Position numbers and translations under genes: made by a program
Shown here: positions 32,528 through 44,149 of the stretch, piece after piece
Layout: every line of letters begins with the position of its first letter
How positions within the stretch are numbered: position 1 is the stretch's first letter
The notes under the pieces: generated by a model
The model's input: the letters and a program-made list of their open reading frames with translations, nothing else
The model's database searches: none
What the model was told of the DNA's origin: nothing
Assembly: GCA_038503075.1 (NCBI GenBank)
Contig: JBCAML010000010.1
Span: 1,860,001 to 1,924,000, forward strand
DNA length: 64,000 nt
Origin: Gyromitra esculenta
Taxonomy: Eukaryota; Ascomycota; Pezizomycetes; Pezizales; Discinaceae
Direction: 5' to 3'

Positions 32528-35500
32528 CTAATATATACGCCGGCCTTTTCGGGGTCGGAAATTCGGAAATGTAACAAGTGGACCTAGCAAGCCCCCACTT
32601 ATTGGGGCATTGTCATGAGCACCGGCAGCAAGCAGCAAACTCACTATCTCCTTGTGGTGACTCGAAGTTGCCGCCTGTAACGCTGTTTGCCCCTCCTTCT
32701 TTGCCCGTGAAGCGTTGATATCGGCGCCGGAATCAAGTAAGAGATTCACCATCCCCTTGTGGCCACACCCGGCTGCCGCCTGTAATGCTGTTCGCCCGTT
32801 ATCGTCCGCGGGTGGAGCGTTGACATTGGCACCTTTAGCAAGAAGTAGATCCGCAATCTCCCTGTGGCCTATTTCGGCTGCCACCTGTAACGCTGTTCGC
32901 CCCTCCCTCGGCGCTGATGGAGCGTTGACGTCGGCACCGGCATCAAGAAGTGCCTCAACCGTCTTCGTGTGTCCTTTCCCTGCTGCGGCCTGCAGCGCTG
33001 TTCGCCCGCTGCTATCCGCGGGTGGAGCGTTGATATTGGCACCTTTAGCAAGAAGTAGATCCGCAATCTCCCTGTGGCCTATTTCGGCTGCCGCCTGTAA
33101 CGCCGTTCTCCCCGCGTTGATCGTTAGTGGGGCGTTGACATTAGCCCCGAAGGTAAGAAGTTCTACCATCCTAACATCCCCGCACCCGGCAGCTATCTGC
33201 AACGCTGCCCGCCCCTCCTCCCCTACCGGCCGATCGTTGACATCCGCATTGGCTGTCACGAGCAGTTTTACTACCTCCCTATTGCCGGAACCAACTGCTG
33301 CCTGGATCGCTGTCACTGCGCTCCTTGTTCCTGACTGAGCATTGACGTCCGCATTAGCAGCCAGGAGCAATGCCACCACCTCTTTGTGACCGCCTTGGGC
33401 TGCTGTTTGCAGCGCCGTTAAGCCCCACTCTCCCACTGCGGGGCGATTAACATCCGCACCAATTGACAGGAGCATTTTAACTATCTCTGCACGTCCACTA
33501 CTTGCTGCTGCCTGTAGTGCTGTGTTTTGGTGTGCAGTACTACCCGGCGGGACATCGACATTGGCTCCGGCCGACAGGAGTTGCTTCACCACTTCTTCAT
33601 GCCCACCCCTCGCTGCTGCTTCTAGTGCTGTTCCTGTTTCATATCCGGCAATCTCTCATAGGCAGTTCACGTCTGCTTTTGCGTGCTGCAGCAGCCTCAC
33701 CACTTCCTCATGGTCACCTTCAGCTGCTAACACCAACGATCTTTTATCACCCTTCTCCACCTTAACATCCATTCCAGCCTCCAACAGTTGTTCTACCACT
33801 TCATAATGGCCGCCTTCAGCTGCTGCTTGTATCGGTGTTTTCGCATTACCCGCATCTAGGGTGTTGAAATCGGCTCTGGCATCGAGTAGCTGCTTTACCA
33901 CTCCCTTATGCCCGCCCATTGCCGCTAGCTGCATTGCGTCTCGTTGTTCGTCTTTTATTACCGCATCGAAATCCACTCCAGCTTTTAGAAGTAGCTCCAC
34001 CACCTCCTCATGACCTTCCGCCGCTGCCATTTGTAGTGCAGTTCCCCCCTCCCACCTCCCTAATTCAGGTACCGATAGCCAGTCCAGATCGGACATGGCT
34101 GCGAGGAGTAATTCGACTATTTCATTATGGCCACCCTTTGCTGCTACCTGCAATGCTGTCGCTCCGTTATAATTTGCCGGAATGTTGGCTGGCTGTAGTA
34201 GCATTTCCACCATTTCCCTACGACCGGCCTCTGCTGCCGCCTTCAACACATTCTCTACATCTTCCCCTCGTTTGGCACCTTCGTTGGTCCAGGTTTTCAG
34301 TAGTATCTTTGCAATTTCCATATGGCCACCACTTGCCGCTGCTATCCGTGCATCAGATATTCCTCGTGGTCGTCGGGTATTCAGACCTTCCCTGCCTACC
34401 TTGGCTGCATTAGCTTCTAGTAGCATATCCACCACAACCTTATGACCGCCGCCCACCGCAGCCTCTAGTGCTGTGAGCTATTTCCCGCTATCGACATCGG
34501 CTCCGGCGTCTAGGAGAATCTGCACAATCTCCTTATGACCACCTTTGGCTGCGACCTGCAGTGGATTCAGACCCCTGCGCACAGGCGAGGGGTTTGCGTT
34601 GGCTCCGGCGTCCAGCAGCAGCTTTACTATATTCTTATGACCGCCTCGAGCTGCTCCCTGCAATGGTCCTGGGACTTTTAGAGTGGGGTTCAAATCGGCT
34701 CCAGCAGCGATTAGCAGGGTCAACACCCCTTCGTGACCACCGTTTGCTGCCGCTCGTATCGCTGTTTCTCCCCGATATACTGCTGCTTGCGCATTGACAT
34801 CGGCTTTGCGGTCCAGAAGCAGCTTTGCAATCTCGCTATGACCACCGTTTGCTGCCGCTTGCAGCGCAGTCCATCCGATTGATGCCGGTGGAGCATTAAT
34901 ATTAGCTCCGGCGGCCAGTAAAATTTCCACAACGTCCTTATGACTGCCGCCTGCTACCGCCTGCAATGCTGTGTATCCCTCCTTACCATTTCGATTTTTC
35001 TTCGCAGGTCCCTCCGGGGCGTTAACGTTGGCTTTACCGCCCAAGAGTAGGTTCACAATCTCCTTGTGACCTCTCTCGGCTGCCGTTTGCAATGCTGTTC
35101 GCCCATTGTCCTCCGCTGCTGCTTCGTTGATATCGGCTCCTGCCCTTAAAAGGTCTTCGACTAGTGACTGGTGACCTATTTCAGCTGCCATCTGCAAGGG
35201 TGTCCTATATCCCCTAGCCAGGCAGAGATCCATCGGGACTCGAATGTCGCCATCGAGCCCAGAGAGGCCAGCTTCAGCAGCGGCTTTCAGTGACTCTGGA
35301 TTGGATAGGTATTTTTCGATTTTATCGATAGACATAAAAGGAAGTCGAAGGTGATAGAGACTTTTAAAGAGCTCGGTTGTGCCATCTTCCTTGGCGTCCA
35401 ATCTTTTTGCTATCTGAAACGCATGTTGGAATACTGCATCCTGGTCGATTCCGGCGGTGTGAGGTTTCAAGTTGCAGCAAATCTTATATAAATTCACCAG

Positions 35501-35683
35501 AGCGGTTACTAAATCCTCAGAAACCTCGGCAATCATCTGACAGAGGGAGTACGTCGAATTCCACGTGCGTAGAGCACTGGCGTCTAGATCACCAGAGGCA
35601 GACTCAAAATTGGCAACGAGTTTCTCGCTCACCCTACGGAGATGAACACTAATCTCAGCCGTGACAGTAATAACTATTGCTCA
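32528..35683 (-). pseudogene. Ankyrin-repeat C-terminal half of a TM-ankyrin protein, two premature stops
   Basis: One frame read from about 35683 to 32528, interrupted by TAG (34478-34480) and TGA (33656-33658). After a helical N-terminal part of ~130 residues, about 25 ankyrin repeats of ~33-37 residues follow, each with G-x-T-A-L-Q-A-A-A-x-x-G-H-x-E-I-V-x-L-L-L-x-x-G-A-D-V-N. Repeat structure continues without shift across both stops, so they are substitutions: TAG sits in S-G-K-stop-L-T-A-L-E and TGA in N-C-L-stop-E-I-A-G. The frame extends upstream of the first start-like codon (a GTG at 35632) and abuts the TM gene, out of phase by one base. Ankyrin arrays bind protein partners; the partner is unknown. 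Confidence 0.82.
32806..33103 (-). repeat. Near-identical duplicated ankyrin pair (210-bp offset)
   Basis: 32806-32893 and 33016-33103 differ at only 2 of 88 positions, far closer than other repeats in the array. The offset of 210 bp equals two 35-residue repeats, consistent with a recent unequal exchange or gene conversion. Confidence 0.7.
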
Positions 35684-38172
35684 ACTAGCATGAGTTTTCT
35701 TAGAGTTGTTATACAACCAAGAATCAATCTCGATAACCCTCTCCCACTGTTTATCCTTTGCCACCTTTTACAGGCCTTTCTAGCATCATAGTAAGCGGCG
35801 TGCGGAGAAGGAAGTTTATCGGCGCTTTTGCAGGTGGGAATAATACAGAGGCATGCGTCTTCCACTGTTCCGAGTCCACATTCATCGAATACCCTCGCGA
35901 TCGAAGCTAAATTTGAGTTTCCGAGACGAAAATGTGACCAGGCATCATTACTCGAAGTATCCGACGCTGAGGTAGTGGAGTCGTCCGTACGTCGCGCCGT
36001 AACTCCGCCAACATCGTCTATCTTGCCCAGGAGCTGAGCCAAGAACGAAGTGTAGAGCTCTTGGGCACAGATGACCTCTAGGTTACCATTGGCTTTGGCA
36101 CATAAATACTCGACTGATGGCACCGAATTTGAATTGTTGCGCGAAACGTTAGCTTTACCGTCACGATCAGATCTTGTGATTTGTCCGAAATATCTAGCTT
36201 TTTCAAGGTTCACCGCAGTCCGATTGGCCGTGGTTCCGCGGTGTATCCAAAGCTTGTGGTCCACCATGTCTGCTTCAGTGGCAAGCCCCAGCAACCGAAT
36301 GCTCTTCAGTCGCGGCTCCTTCTGCTTTGCTCGTATTCTATCGACATTCGTGAGAGAAGAGACCCAAAGGCACAGAACAGCTTCTAACTCGCTAATTTCA
36401 ACCTTCCAAGCTCTCCAATTCATGTTATCATCCTTTGTTCTCGTAAGTGTGAGCCTAATATCCGAGATGCTTGACGGCTTAGGTGCGTCTAATGGCTGGG
36501 GTATGTTTGATCGCGCAGGGCCGGCACTTTTAACTTTCTGCACGGTTTTAATTGATATAACCCACTCAAATTGTGGCTCGTTTTTGAGTTTAGTTGACAG
36601 TTTCATATTAGTGAATACATCTTTCATTGTAAGCTCGATGGCTTCCCGGAGGATCTCCACCGTCGCTCGGATATCCAGTTCCCAATCCTTTGATAGTCTA
36701 GCCAGGCGAGCTCTAATCTTCATCACATCCACGGCCGCACTAGTGGTGCTAGGGACATTGGCTGCACTGGTGACACCGGGGGTATTGGATTTACTTCTCT
36801 GGAAGGTTGAACCATTTTCATCCGTGAGCCCAGTAAGAACCTCCCATGTCTCGCAACCCTTCAAATCTTTGGCAAGCCAATCAAGCTCGTAACCTTCCAC
36901 TTTTTCAGGGTCTTTGATATCATTGCGGTTCTCGCGCTGTATATGCCCGAAGCATCGGATGATGGTCACGATGAGAATGGCACCTAGTTGTACCAGAGTA
37001 ACTGATGAGTGCAGCACCCGCAAGCCGAAGAACTGGAGGACGAAGCCAATGAAGGCAAGGGAAACAGCAACATTCACCAAGGCTGTCCTGCCATTAATTC
37101 TTCTTGGCGTACCACCATTTTCGCCCGGTAATTCGTTTGTTTTTGCCGATTTATGTGATGCTGTGATTGTGACGTCGTCGTTTGGATACTCAGACCGCCG
37201 CGACCAGGATTCGAAGCGCTGATCGCCGACAGTTTGGCCTCCTTGTTGGAGCCACAAGACAGACTTCGAGCCCTTTTCCCCTGTGGGCTCCCATTTAAAC
37301 TCACAAGTGCTCGACTCCACAGCCCATGCACATCCAAACATTCCCAGGGCTAGAATAATAGTTCCAGCTACAAATATAGGAAAGCCATAGGGGGCAGGTG
37401 GTGCATCATTTTTGCGGAGTTTTAACCGGCACTGAGAAAACGCAGCCCAAACAAGCACGCCAGCTTGTAAGAGGATCCCAAAAATAAGCAACAAAACTAA
37501 GACGCGTGGGTCAAGTGGTTTCACACTGACGTTAAGCGACAGGTTTGGAGGGTTCTCGCGCGATTCCAATCTTTCGATATCTGAATATATGTCTGTATCT
37601 GCAGCATCGTCGAGTGCCTCGTCAGGACCTTCCGCGAGTGTGGTGGGTTCTTTTCGGTCCTTGGTTATGTAGAGCTTCAGCGCAGTCGCTTCGTGAAAGG
37701 TATAAATCCCAGCATTGTCTTCCATAGGTAGCTTCACCTTCTCGTCATCAACTGGGCTCTGTGTAGGGCTTGTTGGGCCTTGACCTTGGGAATCGGTAGG
37801 CCTCACATAGATTAGGTTTAGAAGTACTGGAGAACCAAGAACCCGGACAACACCATCACCGTTCCAGAGTTCACACACATCGGAGGAGGTCGAAGACATC
37901 AGATCAGCCTCCACATCGCCACGACTTTCCTTTGCCCTTCCGATCAAAGACCGCAACCATGGCTCCCCTGCGACGCGGATGGCGGCCACCATCGCCGTAA
38001 TGATACCCAACGGGGCAATTGCAAATAGGATACAATCAACAATGTTCAAGGTCTCGCTCAAATACTGTTTCGTCACCTGCTCCCCAAACAAAGCGAGTAA
38101 TGGTGCCAAATCAGATCCGAGATTGTTGGCAAAGTTGTCCCATCCTTCAGGCGGGGCTCCGGCTTCGGCCAT
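35674..38172 (-). CDS. N-terminal half of the TM-ankyrin protein: five predicted TM segments
   Basis: 832 residues from ATG at 38172. The N-terminus (D-L-A-P-L-L-A-L-F-G-E-Q-V-T-K-Q-Y-L-S-E) is characteristic of a widespread fungal family that joins a multi-span membrane domain to ankyrin repeats. Hydrophobic spans lie near residues 43-66, 223-245, 264-285, 364-384 and 389-408. The long C-terminal part is soluble and includes C-L-C-I-I-P-T. The frame ends in V-E-Q-stop at 35674, where the ankyrin frame is already open one base out of phase. A 1-nt deletion near 35680 would explain the split, so the original protein was probably about 1,900 residues. Function in the family is not established; a membrane-linked signalling role is a guess. 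Confidence 0.75.
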   Translation of the reverse strand: MAEAGAPPEGWDNFANNLGSDLAPLLALFGEQVTKQYLSETLNIVDCILFAIAPLGIITAMVAAIRVAGEPWLRSLIGRAKESRGDVEADLMSSTSSDVCELWNGDGVVRVLGSPVLLNLIYVRPTDSQGQGPTSPTQSPVDDEKVKLPMEDNAGIYTFHEATALKLYITKDRKEPTTLAEGPDEALDDAADTDIYSDIERLESRENPPNLSLNVSVKPLDPRVLVLLLIFGILLQAGVLVWAAFSQCRLKLRKNDAPPAPYGFPIFVAGTIILALGMFGCAWAVESSTCEFKWEPTGEKGSKSVLWLQQGGQTVGDQRFESWSRRSEYPNDDVTITASHKSAKTNELPGENGGTPRRINGRTALVNVAVSLAFIGFVLQFFGLRVLHSSVTLVQLGAILIVTIIRCFGHIQRENRNDIKDPEKVEGYELDWLAKDLKGCETWEVLTGLTDENGSTFQRSKSNTPGVTSAANVPSTTSAAVDVMKIRARLARLSKDWELDIRATVEILREAIELTMKDVFTNMKLSTKLKNEPQFEWVISIKTVQKVKSAGPARSNIPQPLDAPKPSSISDIRLTLTRTKDDNMNWRAWKVEISELEAVLCLWVSSLTNVDRIRAKQKEPRLKSIRLLGLATEADMVDHKLWIHRGTTANRTAVNLEKARYFGQITRSDRDGKANVSRNNSNSVPSVEYLCAKANGNLEVICAQELYTSFLAQLLGKIDDVGGVTARRTDDSTTSASDTSSNDAWSHFRLGNSNLASIARVFDECGLGTVEDACLCIIPTCKSADKLPSPHAAYYDARKACKRWQRINSGRGLSRLILGCITTLRKLMLVEQ

Positions 38173-39644
38173 CGAGAGATTGAGTTGCGAAAATAGGTAT
38201 TATTAACGGCTCCGATCCGAATATGGATGGTATGAGGCCTTGTAGAAGTACAGCTTTGGTTTATTAGTCCGTGCCCCATGAGGTCGGAATGACTGGAGGT
38301 GGATGTGATACCAACAGTAACCACAATCACCACAACAACCTTCCACAAACTCTCCTAACCAAGTATACGGCTTCTGGTGCTTCTTAAACTGTTTAATATT
38401 CTAAGGGTCAGCCTTCGTGATGTCTTCTATATAAGGATTTATCTTGATGCCTATTACCGGACAACTTTACTCTGAAGAAGAAATTATCTTGCGCTATACA
38501 ATAAAATCCACAGAGCTATAAAGTTACGCCGACATTAAGAAAGTTCTGAGATGAAAATAGGTATACGCTGTACCGTACCTGTGCACCCTAGGTAGTTTTC
38601 TTCGTCCATTAGTTTAGTAAAATAACCGAAACAACAGGAAAGGGTCATACCTTAATAATCCTATTTACCACAGACTTAATCTCTCCCAGTAATTTCCTAG
38701 ATAACAGTCAACCTCTAAATTGTATAAGGCGGCCATACTCGGGTTATACCTAACTAACCCCGAGTCTAATTCTTTTACCAATTAGTTCAATTGCAATACC
38801 AACAAGGCCGAGATAGCTACAAGGCTGTATTAACAGAAACCCCAACCCTAACTCCTGTACCCCCGACGGAAGGATGTACCCAAACTTCAGTCTCCAGTAT
38901 CTCTTAATTTCCAAAAGCCTAATTGTTTCGTACACGGTACTGTTCAAAGAGGTAGGTATGTGTATGTCGTTCGCTGCGACAGAACCGTGATGTATCGTGT
39001 TGAGGGGACGTTCGTGCGATAGAGACACGCGCAGGCATACCCCTCCAGCAACATTAGGGCTGCAGGATATCCAATAAGAGCATCCACGTATGAAGGAGGA
39101 CAGGTCTGCTCCTCGTGGCACTGGGCGAGTAGGGATGTAGTTGATCGGAGACGCACCCTCGGTTCCACGGGTCCCACCTGTAGCTTCACGCACTTATCAT
39201 CCAGGCCTAACCCTGAAATCGATGGACACCAGATACTCTCTGGGATGATCTCGGATCTCCCGCTTTTAAGCCTTCCCTGCTCACATAATATGAATAAGCC
39301 ATTAGGAAGTGAATGACTGGTTTTCTTGTTCCAGCGTGGCGTGGGTGAAGCCATGGCCATCGTGAATGAAGCTGGCCCACAGAGCCAAGGGGAGGGCTAG
39401 GGTTCCGATATAGGAGAAGCGTATAGTCGCTTGTGGGGTAGTGGAAAATAAATAGCAACCGAGAACAAGGGTCTGCGCTGCGGCTCAAACTGATGGATTC
39501 GAATTTACGAACAAAATTAGTTAAAGATGGTAGAATAAACTCCAATATGAGACTGTAAGTGAACTGGACAGAAAAAACACAGAAAAGCACTGTGTTCGCA
39601 ATGCTTCATCACCAGAAACTGTCATGTTCTCAGGACTACCTGTG
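38173..39644. other. Upstream region of TM-ankyrin gene, no clear gene
   Basis: Several overlapping minus-strand reading frames (38750-39590, up to 147 codons) exist but lie in different phases, share no recognisable motif and lack good intron signals joining them. The stretch close to 38172 should contain the promoter of the TM-ankyrin gene. Confidence 0.4.
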
Positions 39645-39729
39645 TACTCATGCGTCTTTACCAAGAATTTTCACGTGACCTGGTTAGACCAATCAAAAAT
39701 TGAAAATTATTGGTAAAGACGCACGAGTA
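39645..39729. mobile_element. MITE-1 (TA-flanked, Tc1/mariner type)
   Basis: 85 bp with ~30-bp terminal inverted repeats beginning TACTCATGCGTCTTTACC and TACTCGTGCGTCTTTACC (reverse), flanked by or including TA. No coding capacity. Confidence 0.8.
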
Positions 39730-40208
39730 TATCTCAGATATGTCAAGGCCAGGTAACTGATTTTGGGAAATATGCAGATAGACATGTCGTTACTAAGATG
39801 ATCCAACCCCCTGCTCTCCGTTATTACCTAGCGTATTTTCCGTCGCCCCCTAAGCAGCTGCACCAACGTACTATAGTAGACATAGATAAACATCCACATT
39901 AGCAACGTATTTGGCACATAAAAACGCACTAGACTTAGGTTTCGCTAATGCAAGGTCTCGATCAGCTCTTCAATATGAGCAGTGCCACCTACTTAGCGAG
40001 ATCTTGTCACAATAGGAGAGCAATGTTTCTGCAGGTCTCACATTCAGCGATGTTTCTGAGGTAGAGACCACTGTCAGATATCCCCAGTGCAAGAAAGATG
40101 TAATCAAACAAATATCAGATCTTAAGGCCTAGACAGTCGGTACTGCTTGTTTCTTGGGCTTTCTTCTACTTTGTTTTCAATACCACAATCCTCCTTTGCT
40201 CTCTAGCC
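39730..40208. other. Intergenic, partly similar to ankyrin 3' flank
   Basis: 40098-40145 resembles 32215-32260. Nothing else is recognised; no gene. Confidence 0.4.
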
Positions 40209-40500
40209 CTAGCCATTGGTATCCGTATCGGTATAGGCAGGCATGTCCTCTATATCCCTGAGCTCACCGCTACTCTCAGCCCCCACCCATAACGATTTTT
40301 CTTCTTTCCTATCCGTTGCTGGAGCATCAGCATCGAAACCATTAGCAAGGAGAAGCTCCACTACTCCTATACTGCCGCTGCAACTTCCCCTACTCTCACT
40401 CCCTAATTTCTGGATAGTTAGCATTCGCACCGGCCGGCTAGAGCGTCCTGATCGCCCCTGCATGTCTACCCCCTGTTGCCACCTTTAGTGCTGTTGCTGA
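40209..40500 (-). pseudogene. Ankyrin-repeat remnant
   Basis: The minus-strand frame reads G-S-I-G-V-V-E-L-L-L-A-N-G-F-D-A-D-A-P-A, the second half of an ankyrin repeat, with no complete repeat around it. Together with the shared downstream sequence at 40098 it looks like the decayed 3' end of a second ankyrin gene. Confidence 0.6.
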
Positions 40501-41307
40501 CTCGTACTCATACCCCCAATGGGTTATTACGCTTCAGAGGCCACAAAACCCATGTTTGGCGTATAGTTAGTCTTATTGGGTTTGGCACATGGATGATTTA
40601 TCAGAGGTGCCTCAACACCAATGTGATTTCTAGTCAGATTTACCATACATACCCCACACTCCTGCCGTTTCTTTGTGCTCTGGCTAAACCGATTTTAAGC
40701 CATCAAAAGCTAACAAAATTACTTTCAAGAACCATGTTTCACTTAATCGGGAGTGCTCACCCGGACTTTTACCCATGCGGAACACAAATCCACAAAGTAC
40801 AACCATATGTGATTTCGTACTATGTAGCTATGGGGCGCATAAGAGTCTAAACTTATAATAAAATCGCTTTTTAAATCACCATTCTGTGCATGTATGAAAC
40901 ATAATGACCTCATATTGTAGCGCGTGTTTGATTTTGGCGATAGCTGTTATTAAAGATACCTAATGGATAATTTTGCTGCATTATTTCAGGTGCTATAAAA
41001 CATAAACAAACATCAAAGGCATACATGTATATATACCCGCAATGAAAGACCATTCCGCATAAACATAAAACCGAGCCCACCAACATGCAATCCATAAATA
41101 ATAATTAAAAATTAAGACTAAAGACAGAGGAAAACATTTCCACCAAAGAGCGAAGGTAGTGAGATAGTTAATTCTTAGCAACTTATGACCATTAAGTAGC
41201 GTCGATAAAGAATTTTTCGTAATTAATGAAGCAAGAAATTCGAGCCTTCAGAAATTCACCACCCCTACTATCATACGGCCGAATCCACTCTAAGCTAACC
41301 ATTAAGG
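40501..41307. other. Gene-free AT-rich stretch
   Basis: No gene, repeat or RNA recognised. It lies between the ankyrin remnant and the 3' end of the CorA-like gene. Confidence 0.4.
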
Positions 41308-43572
41308 TCAGACTGGAGTTGGTGGATTCTCAATTGCGCCCCCTGAATTCTTGCTAGGTAAAATCTTTTTAAGTCTGGCTATAACATTTTTCACCGGCTG
41401 AGTAACATTGCCGAACGCTTCCTTCAATTTGTCGTCTGGTGTAAAAACGAATATGGTCATGAGTAATGTAAGGATACCAGTAACCGGTGCGGCTCTCGCC
41501 CAGAACTCCTTTTGTGTTGTGATTGTAGTTTCGTACCCAGGAGGGTTTATCGCAAAGTACTATTTAAAGAATTGGTTTATTAGCTTTCTTTCTCGCATCA
41601 GGATATCTCCGGAACCGTTTCAAACCTACAGAGCAGAAGAAGCCTAGTGGCAAAAAGATTGTAGTAATGAGCGTGAATAAGGTGATGGTTTGGCCTTGTT
41701 TCTCTATTGCTACTCTAACTTTATCTGCTTGCAGTGTTGCCGCCTCCATATGCTCGTTCAGTGTTTTTTGCGCATCTACTTGTTTTTCTGTTTCTTGCTT
41801 TGAAGTTGCTTGTAAGAGCTACAATCGCCACCCTGGTATTAATTTAATGCATAATGTAGTAATGACCAGTCGGGCCACACACCAATGTTCTTGTAAACTT
41901 CAACTCGTTCTCCCAAATTTCAAGGTCTTTGAAGACGCTCTCCCGCTCGTCAACCACAGACCTGAGTGTTTTCAGCACCGCAGCAATTTGCTCTCTTTGT
42001 CCGTGAATATGAGGTATCTTGAACGCGTTCTTGTGCGGGCGCGGCTGGCCCACCGTCTCTCCGAACGGATTCTGGAATATCCTCTGGAGTTGCTCCAGAT
42101 ATTGAATCTGCAATCGAACAACTTTTATCATTGTTGACAAGTCCAGCATATCACTTTCAAAATCGTTAATTTGGTCTTCCGCAGTGCCATCCTGGCTGTG
42201 GTTCGTACGACGGCTTTGGCCTCTGGACTGTGGTCCTGGATTTTGATTGGATTTGGCTCGCCTAGCCCATCTAGCTTGTTCCTTCTCCCACTCGATCTGG
42301 TCGTAGATTGCAGCCTCCTAAAATATTTGGTCAAAACAAATATAGATTCACAACGAATTCAACGATACAAACCTTCTTGGCCACCCCCTTACGAAATTCT
42401 TTGAGTCCTCCCTCTTCCGAAGATGTAATGGTATTTGCAATCATGTTCACAAGTGCCTGGAACGCACCCACTCGTGGCTGGAACGGATAGAGCGGCGCTC
42501 GTTCCAACAAGCCATCGTCCTCAGATCTAAACAGCGCAATTTTCACTGCCACCTGTTAATATCACTGTTTGGGCGAATAAAGGAGAGGGTATTTCCAACC
42601 ATTATCGAAGACGATAAACCACGTCTGATGGACCAGAACCTTGTCATCGGGACTAAGGATATCTCTTCCAACCCGTTGAAGTCGGTACTCGCGCAAAGTG
42701 CGACTTCCGGCGAGCCTCCTCTCGGCCTCTTCGGGAGTAGCCTGGTCTCCCCAAGGTCTGGGCGAGCGTTGTCTCCTAAGTCCAAGATATGGTATAGAGA
42801 CGAACAACCGCAGGAACCGATGTTCCCCGTATGAGGCGCGGAGCGAAATGCCGGCAACAAATCCGGAGAGAGTTTCCCTGTTAACACGCTCCATCTTCCT
42901 CAAAAGAGCATTCGAAACGTTGGCCTGTCTATCCAAATCGTCAAAGTCCAGATATGAGAGGTCTGCAGAAGATTCCGGCTGCCTTGTTATCGCAGCTATT
43001 ACGTCCTAAGATCAGAATCAGCTCAGCCGGCGGGTGTTTGTCAAGATCTCAGTAAGATTCTCACTCTCGCGGTCCGCACAAAGCATCCTTTAAAATCCCT
43101 ATATTCCAGGTAAGCTGTAGCTAGAGATTGAGAAGGTTGAATATTACGCTACATACATAATCCGGATTTCCTGAGCATCCCCCTCAATCGGTGAGGCCAC
43201 TGGAGTCGGGGGGCCACGGGTCCGAGATACATTAGGAACCTGCGAAGACATCGTGATTTTGGGGAAATCCGTTTCCCTAATCTTCATTCTGCTCGTCCTA
43301 GTATCATCATCGCTGGTATAAAAATGGTCTAGCGGCCATATCTTGTATGCTTCCCTCTGTCCATCCGCAGTCTCATCCCTACTGGCTGCATCCTCGTTCA
43401 GGTCGAGATCTTCGTATTTTGAGTCTCGGACGGAATGCCTTCGGTCAACGGAGTACTTGATACAGAGTACCTTATTACCCCTCTGTGAGATATAAGGCAA
43501 CCCGGAGAAACCTCGGAGGAGAACAGCGTCCTCGTGAATTGCGGTCGCAACGAGTTTAGTATGTTGGTCCAT
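41308..43572 (-). CDS. CorA-like membrane protein, seven exons
   Basis: Exons, 5' to 3': 43572-43157, 43098-43065, 43005-42600, 42545-42373, 42317-41883, 41818-41630, 41559-41308; 1,905 nt, exactly 635 codons. Donors are GTATGT, GTGAGA, GTTGGA, GTTTGT, GTGTGT and GTAGGT, each paired with an AG acceptor that preserves frame. The last third has a long charged coiled coil (E-K-Q-V-D-A-Q-K-T-L...A-A-T-L-Q-A-D-K-V), then two spans: T-L-F-T-L-I-T-T-I-F-L-P-L-G-F-F and V-T-G-I-L-T-L-L-M-T-I-F-V-F. This is the CorA/ZntB membrane module found at the C-terminus of many fungal proteins. The G-M-N ion-selectivity motif is not seen (Y-F-A-I-N follows the first span), so magnesium transport is doubtful. 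The start at 43572 is the first in-frame ATG; an additional upstream exon is possible. Confidence 0.78.
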
Positions 43573-44149
43573 GGCGATATTGCGATATGTTGTAGATGGA
43601 TAGCAAGAGCACCACGGGGGAGATTGTTAAATATCAGATCTATCGCCTCGGATGTGCGGGGGATTTCAGAGGTACCCATATATGAATATGCCGTAGACGC
43701 AGCTCACAGCTTGGTTTCTTCCGAATACGGTCACTGCTTGGCTGAGACACTTCCGTTCTCCTGTCCAGGTTGTCAGTGATTCGTACATAAAACGGGACAG
43801 AGCGTCTAAGACATCTAGCCAAGCTGCCAATGTCGATGTCTAATTCTCGGCGCGATCGCTATATCAAATGGGTAAACTTGACGGCACATCCTCCGGTTCA
43901 TGGATGAAAAATATCTATCTTTTTGCCTTGCCCCTTATGAACTCTTGAGTGCTCTAGGTACCTATTGCAATCTCACATCGGAACGAGCAGGTCAAGAGAG
44001 CGGCCAATTTCGCGAGCAACAAAAGGGATATCGTTTTAAAAATAGAAAAGAAATACCATCTCCAAAACAGTGTGTTTCCTCAGCCGTCGTGCGTACAGGA
44101 ACAAATTATTAGGCTGAAGACACTTAGAGGGGCTGTATCGGGGTTCGAC
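43573..44149. other. Upstream region of CorA-like gene
   Basis: A short minus-strand frame (43679 down) reads M-G-T-S-E-I-P-R-T-S-E-A-I-D, out of phase with the first exon. It might be an alternative 5' exon, but no convincing splice pair was found. No other gene. Confidence 0.35.

Noticed and set aside
38750..39590. Three overlapping minus-strand frames (up to 147 codons)
   Set aside because: Different phases, no motif, no splice signals joining them, and no amino-acid pattern typical of a protein.
39960..40020. Sequence with CTCGATCAGCTCTTCAATATGAGCAGTGC resembling part of the LTRs
   Set aside because: Only a short GAGCAGTGC-type overlap with the solo LTRs and no ends or TSD. At most a decayed fragment, too weak to call.
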